The position numbers and the translations under genes are program-made. Below, in pieces: positions 5,621 through 8,678 of a stretch of DNA of 8,678 bases. Under the pieces are notes generated by a model that was not told the origin of the DNA, ran no database searches, and saw only the letters and a list, made by a program, of their open reading frames with translations. Source of the DNA: an uncultured Azospirillum sp. (GTDB lineage: Bacteria; Pseudomonadota; Alphaproteobacteria; RF32; CAG-239); contig CANDEX010000066.1 of the NCBI GenBank assembly GCA_947383875.1, forward strand, positions 1 through 8,678. The letters are read 5' to 3'. How positions within the stretch are numbered: position 1 is the first letter of the stretch; each line of letters starts with the position of its first letter.

Positions 5621-6595
5621 ATGATTTTTAGAAATTCAGACCATTCAGAAATACAAGAAGATGCAAGAATTGCTGAAATATTAAAATTAGCAAGAGAGTT
5701 TGCAATGAAAATAGCCCCTGTTGATTGGAAAGAAAAAGTAGAAGAAATTTATACTGATTTAACGGTTGTCTTGTACGACAGTGACAGAACTTTTAAAGCT
5801 CTTCACGATGGAAAACTTAAAAACATCAAAATTTCGGCAGCAGCTGGTAAGTTTTGGGAGAATGTTGATACTAGAGAATATACAACAACTCAGGGGATTG
5901 CGATTCATCCAACATCAAGCAGCCATGTTATAACACATGAAGCTCTACATGCTTTTTCTTCTGATACAGGTAAAATGGAAAACGGAGGAGGATATCTAAA
6001 AGTTGGTTCAAGATATTCCGAATTTGATAAAGACGGTAATGTGGTTGCAGAAACGAATGACGATTTAAACGAAGCCATAACAGATGCACTGACTAGCAGA
6101 GCGCACGGTCGTATAGGTCCTGGAACAGAGGCCAGTTACGCATCACAAGTTATTATGGCGGATTTACTTATGAGTGAGAACATTGAAGATAATACTTTTA
6201 TTTGCGATGTTTATTTTGGGAAAAGTGAAAAATTTGCTGAAGATTTTAATAAAACAATAAAAGCATCTAAAGTCAAGTTTGCGGATTATTTACACGGATT
6301 TAAAGTTATTGGCTCTGAAGAAGATAATCAAAAATCCGATGAAATGCTGAAAGGTGCGGTAGAATATAATTTAAGAAAAGCCCACACTGCGGAAGAAATT
6401 GATAAAATGTATGCTTTTCAACAAAAGGTTATCCATTTTTATAAAGATGGAGGAATAACAACTGATTTTATGGAAACCGAAGATATTGCCAGAATGGAAA
6501 ATCTCTTAAAATTTGCCGATAAGATGCAAAAACAATGCAAAAGTAATTTAGTGGCTCAAAATTTTGCAACAAAACAAACAATACAAGAAAGTTGA
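5621..6595 (+). CDS. Putative gluzincin-type zinc metalloprotease
   Basis: The 324-residue protein carries HEALH at 106-110 within SSHVITHEALHAFSS. This is the HExxH zinc site, with His106 and His110 as ligands and Glu107 as catalytic base. NEAITD at 150-155 closely matches the thermolysin-type NExxSD signature, giving Glu151 as third ligand and Asp155 as supporting residue. This places it with gluzincins, although the overall sequence is not a standard thermolysin. There is no signal peptide, propeptide or membrane segment, so it is cytosolic or leaves by a non-Sec route. After the active site the chain is helical and Lys/Glu-rich, with no recognisable second domain. The start at 5621 has AAGGA seven bases upstream; an in-frame ATG at 5600 lacks one. 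It stands alone with its own promoter beside an accessory region, so an effector, toxin-processing or defence role is possible but unproven. The substrate is unknown. Confidence 0.8.
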   Translation: MIFRNSDHSEIQEDARIAEILKLAREFAMKIAPVDWKEKVEEIYTDLTVVLYDSDRTFKALHDGKLKNIKISAAAGKFWENVDTREYTTTQGIAIHPTSSSHVITHEALHAFSSDTGKMENGGGYLKVGSRYSEFDKDGNVVAETNDDLNEAITDALTSRAHGRIGPGTEASYASQVIMADLLMSENIEDNTFICDVYFGKSEKFAEDFNKTIKASKVKFADYLHGFKVIGSEEDNQKSDEMLKGAVEYNLRKAHTAEEIDKMYAFQQKVIHFYKDGGITTDFMETEDIARMENLLKFADKMQKQCKSNLVAQNFATKQTIQES

Positions 6596-6634
6596 TTTTA
6601 TTTTTGTATCGGACTAGATAAAAGCCTTAGTTTA

Positions 6635-6650
6635 GCACCTTGAAAGGTGC
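6635..6650 (+). terminator. Weak hairpin after the metalloprotease, possible decayed terminator
   Basis: GCACCT/AGGTGC (6635-6640 with 6645-6650) with loop TGAA is followed by ATTTCT, a poor T-tract. It lies 39 bases past the metalloprotease stop. No better terminator exists before 6852. Confidence 0.35.
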
Positions 6651-6851
6651 ATTTCTAAAAATGGTGCCGCTGGCTTGTAGGTGCGGGCACTTGCGGTAGG
6701 CCGCATCTTTCGCTGTCGCTCAAGACCTCGTCGCTTTCGACACATTCCTATATTTTAATGATAAAGTATAAGCACCTCGTCCTCCGCCGGTTGATAATTT
6801 ACAACCGGCATCGTCAGACTTGCTTCGCAACTCCGTCCTTTCTGACGATAA

Positions 6852-6890
6852 CCATTAAAAAAGCCTCCCTAAAGGAGGCCTTTTTAATGG
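6852..6890. terminator. Bidirectional terminator within a 17-arm palindrome
   Basis: Arms 6852-6868 and 6874-6890 pair over 17 positions with a single A/C mismatch (6862/6880) around loop CTAAA. The core is GCCTCC/GGAGGC with six A on the left and five T on the right, so it can stop transcripts of either strand. It serves the convergent metalloprotease (plus) and the restriction-modification operon (minus). The pairing continues through AATGG into the inner direct repeat. Confidence 0.85.
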
Positions 6891-6967
6891 TGCCGCCTGC
6901 TATGCAGTTATCGGACTAGTGAATATGAGGAATTTAAGCACTTAACTAGAGGAATGGAACCATATAG

Positions 6968-7277
6968 TTAGGCGACTACAACATTTGTGCCCTGATAAGT
7001 TATTATATCATCAATCTTAATTTGAAGCTTTCCAAGAAACGGCGTATCATTAGGTTGAGCTCTTTCAATAACGACATTTGAAAAATCAATTTCTTCATTG
7101 GTATAATTATCAATAGCTTTTTGTTCAGCTAAAACAGCTTCAGGATTTCTCTTCCACTTAGCACAATCCACTAATTGAGCTTATCCATTTTCATCAACAT
7201 CAAACACGGCATCTTCGAGCAAAGGCGTCTCCTACTATTAATATTGAGATTATAAATGTAAGTAAAAACTTTTTCAT
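6968..7277 (-). pseudogene. Broken small secreted-protein gene (frameshift plus in-frame TAA)
   Basis: An ATG at 7277 opens a clear Sec signal peptide of 20 residues: MKK, a hydrophobic core, then GDAFA with an AxA-type cleavage site. That frame ends after five more codons at TGA 7202-7200. Shifting by one base near 7240, the reading continues as LEDAVFDVDENG, meets TAA, then AQLVDCAKWKRNPEAVLAEQ and so on to TAA at 6970-6968. The last 67 codons can be read from GTG 7171 but would lack the signal peptide. Joined, the product would be about 100 residues, exported, acidic and beta-rich at the C-terminus (KLQIKIDDIITYQG). It begins only six bases after the endonuclease stop, so it was probably co-transcribed. 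The family is unknown. Sequencing error is an alternative to decay. Confidence 0.72.
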
Positions 7278-7283
7278 TTGTTT

Positions 7284-8549
7284 TTAGATTGTAATCAAAG
7301 ACGTAATCCAATTAATCCAAGAGCTAATTGTTGAAGATCTTCTGGTATATGTACTTTCACCTTTTACATTAAATAATGGGTACGTTTTCATTTTATTGAT
7401 AATTTCAGATTTTGATAAAAGAGAACCAGTTTTAAGTTGCGTCTTCAAAACATCGTTAAAAACAGCATGCTGTAAAACTTGGCGAACAAATCCTAACTGT
7501 CTTCTTGTTGGAGATTTATCCATTATATTTCTTCCTGTAGATGATAAGGAAACTATTCCATCCTGTTCTTTTATTAAGTCGAGATATTTTCCGGCATTTA
7601 TATAGTAATCTGTTTGTCTTTTATCAAAGCCATACTCAACGGTAATGTCATTTTTAGTTAAATTGCTTTTGTATAATAATTCACATAAATTGATAACTCG
7701 TTCAAAACTATCTGCCTGAGGAAATGGAATAGACGCCTCTTGAACTACTTTTACATTTTGTAAAATACGCTCAATATCTTCTAAACTTATTTCCATCTTT
7801 TCAAAACTATATCTCTGAAATCGACTTAATTTTAATGAATTATAATTTTGAACATCATCAAATTTATATTCATAAAGATAAAACATATTATTAGTATAAA
7901 CCATAAAAATCGTTTTGACTGGTTTCTTTAAATTATTTGTCCACAAGCGTAGAGGATAATATAATTGTCTAATAACAAAATCATCGGCTAAATGGTTTTT
8001 AGCTTCAATGATAGAAAGATATTCTGCACCTTCATAACCAGCATCAATTTCTATTTGTGCGTTATTTACATTTATCCGTACGTCTTCATTTGACAAACTG
8101 CTTGTTATATTAAAATCAAAGGTAGATGACGACATTCTACCGTTAATTGTTGGAGAAATTTGTTCATCCTCGATAAAATCTTTTAATATTCCAGAAAGAT
8201 ATGCGGCATTTAAGGCTAACGCTTCACTTGTTATACTATCAGTAGATAAGCTTTGTATATGTTCAGGAAATTCTAAATAAAAAATTTCACCAGAATGCTC
8301 AATTTTAGGAAAATCGTGAAAAATCTTCATTGGTGCAATTACATAACTGCCTCGAGAAACAGGAAGAATAGATAATCCGTTGTCCACAAAAATCTTTGGT
8401 AATTGAGAAGCATTATCAAACTTGGTCATTAAACGAGCTTCTCTAAATTCATTTATGGCTTTAGCCGATATTTCGTATTGACCATTTTTCTTAATATTCT
8501 CAAGAATATCATATTTATCGAATATATTCTCCCAAAGATTAATCTTCAT
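7284..8549 (-). CDS. Putative type II restriction endonuclease, PD-(D/E)XK type
   Basis: The 421-residue protein reads as a nuclease fused to DNA-binding domains. The N-terminal part (about 1-90) has the segment ISAKAINEFREARLMTKFD and LSILPVSRGSYVI, which I associate with a family of uncharacterised restriction endonucleases. The catalytic core is QIEID (Asp169) followed by SIIEAKN (Glu182, Lys184), a PD-(D/E)XK arrangement in which the acidic residues bind Mg2+, with RQLYYPLRLW after it. Residues about 281-342 look like a winged helix (DKRQTDYYINAGKYL), and about 375-419 another helical DNA-binding module ending in SSWINWI. The ATG overlaps the last 11 bases of a Dam-like methyltransferase gene, the classic restriction-modification pairing with translational coupling. 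No separate ribosome site is clear. The frame is intact. The recognition site cannot be read from sequence. Confidence 0.8.
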   Translation of the reverse strand: MKINLWENIFDKYDILENIKKNGQYEISAKAINEFREARLMTKFDNASQLPKIFVDNGLSILPVSRGSYVIAPMKIFHDFPKIEHSGEIFYLEFPEHIQSLSTDSITSEALALNAAYLSGILKDFIEDEQISPTINGRMSSSTFDFNITSSLSNEDVRINVNNAQIEIDAGYEGAEYLSIIEAKNHLADDFVIRQLYYPLRLWTNNLKKPVKTIFMVYTNNMFYLYEYKFDDVQNYNSLKLSRFQRYSFEKMEISLEDIERILQNVKVVQEASIPFPQADSFERVINLCELLYKSNLTKNDITVEYGFDKRQTDYYINAGKYLDLIKEQDGIVSLSSTGRNIMDKSPTRRQLGFVRQVLQHAVFNDVLKTQLKTGSLLSKSEIINKMKTYPLFNVKGESTYTRRSSTISSWINWITSLITI

Positions 8550-8678
8550 AATTTCTTATTAAAACCTCATCAATATTGCCACGAAGGCTTGCATTGGAAT
8601 TTATGGCTCGTTTGGCGGGTATTTTTTATATCTTATATTCTTTATATAAGTCTAAAATAAAATCTGTGGCAGAATTAG
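8539..8678 (-). pseudogene. C-terminus of Dam-like (D12 class) adenine methyltransferase with in-frame TAA
   Basis: The gene enters from the right edge. The frame reads NSATDFILDLYKEYKI, then TAA at 8628-8626, then KIPAKRAINSNASLRG and NIDEVLIRNYED to TAA at 8541-8539. The pattern FIxDLYKxYxI followed by AKRAINSxxSxRG and a final EVLIxNY is the usual C-terminus of D12-class DNA adenine methyltransferases such as Dam and the M.DpnII group, which methylate N6 of adenine to protect host sites. The premature stop removes the last 28 residues, including the conserved KRAINS segment, and probably inactivates or weakens the enzyme (inference). The rest lies outside the window. The natural stop overlaps the endonuclease start. 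A base error at the TAA would restore a normal gene. Confidence 0.75.

Larger units (their letters stand above)
6607..6919. repeat. Nested direct repeats bracketing the structured stretch
   Basis: An 11-base direct repeat TATCGGACTAG occurs at 6607-6617 and 6909-6919, 302 bases apart. Inside it AATGGTGCCGC occurs at 6660-6670 and 6886-6896, and similarity continues imperfectly for about ten more bases (CTGGCTTGTAG versus CTGCTATGCAG). The outer pair could be a target-site duplication left by insertion of a roughly 290-base element, or att-like cores. The inner TGGTGCC resembles the reverse of a tRNA CCA end, but no T-arm follows, so I do not call a tRNA. Confidence 0.6.
6596..6967. other. Gene-free structured stretch, GC-rich core with many inverted repeats
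   Basis: No credible gene lies in these 372 bases. The core, about 6635-6900, is clearly richer in G and C than the AT-rich genes on both sides. It contains hairpins at 6635-6650 (6 bp, loop TGAA), 6786-6809 (8 bp GCCGGTTG, 8-base loop) and 6810-6849 (9 bp ATCGTCAGA around a 22-base loop that itself holds TTGC/GCAA), and a 17-arm palindrome at 6852-6890. Smaller elements are GTGC/GCAC near 6682 and GCGG/CCGC near 6694. Pyrimidine-rich phrases such as ACCTCGTC recur (about 6725 and 6774). A short minus-strand frame here (37 codons) looks spurious. Candidates are a noncoding RNA, a miniature mobile element or a multi-copy extragenic repeat. Confidence 0.6.

Noticed and set aside
6624..6752. Short minus-strand frame of 37 codons rich in Arg
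   Set aside because: It lies wholly in the hairpin-rich block, lacks a ribosome site, and its composition follows from the GC-rich repeats.
6661..6900. tRNA or tRNA fragment suggested by TGGTGCC at two places
   Set aside because: No T-arm, anticodon arm or D-arm follows on either strand, so only a CCA-end-like heptamer remains.
6596..6967. CRISPR array
   Set aside because: There are only two copies of each repeat with unequal long spacing, no regular repeat-spacer pattern and no cas genes.
8478..8660. Plus-strand 60-codon frame at the right edge
   Set aside because: It is antisense to the endonuclease start and the methyltransferase C-terminus, which are recognisable proteins.
6968..8678. 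Reassignment of TAA to a sense codon, suggested by two in-frame TAA codons
   Set aside because: TAA terminates murA, the LysR-type gene and the endonuclease at natural ends, and one locus also needs a frameshift, so mutation or error is simpler.

Overview
The window reads as chromosomal DNA from a moderately AT-rich alphaproteobacterium. The best anchor is a complete, canonical MurA whose whole sequence reads as the alphaproteobacterial type. A host-associated or gut lineage is plausible, but that is inference only. Shine-Dalgarno sites, sigma70-like promoters and clean intrinsic terminators can be seen throughout. Stop codons TAA, TAG and TGA are all used, so I see no genetic-code change.

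Left part (1 to about 4950): an unassigned GC-richer edge (1-121); a terminator and murA on the minus strand (peptidoglycan precursor synthesis); a 279-residue Lys/Ala-rich protein with a membrane-like glycine/alanine stretch, also minus; then on the plus strand a 58-residue basic helical protein and a divergent LysR-type regulator. A bidirectional terminator separates the regulator from a convergent 86-residue small protein. Between the small protein and a 205-residue orphan protein are two divergent promoters; the plus one is nearly consensus and moves the orphan's start downstream.

Right part (about 4950 to 8678): visibly more AT-rich and accessory in character. It holds a small membrane-anchored protein with a two-copy 40-residue repeat (minus), a cytosolic-looking gluzincin metalloprotease (plus), a 370-base gene-free stretch that is GC-rich, full of inverted repeats and bracketed by nested direct repeats, and then a minus-strand restriction-modification operon. 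The operon enters from the right edge with the C-terminus of a Dam-like (D12 class) adenine methyltransferase, overlaps into a PD-(D/E)XK restriction endonuclease, and ends with a small secreted-protein gene.

The most notable signal is decay, or sequencing error, at both ends of this operon. The methyltransferase C-terminus is cut by an in-frame TAA 28 codons before its natural end, and the small secreted protein has both a frameshift and an in-frame TAA. The endonuclease between them is fully open. A working nuclease without a working methylase would be toxic, so either the nuclease is inactive, protection comes from elsewhere, or the shortened methylase still works.
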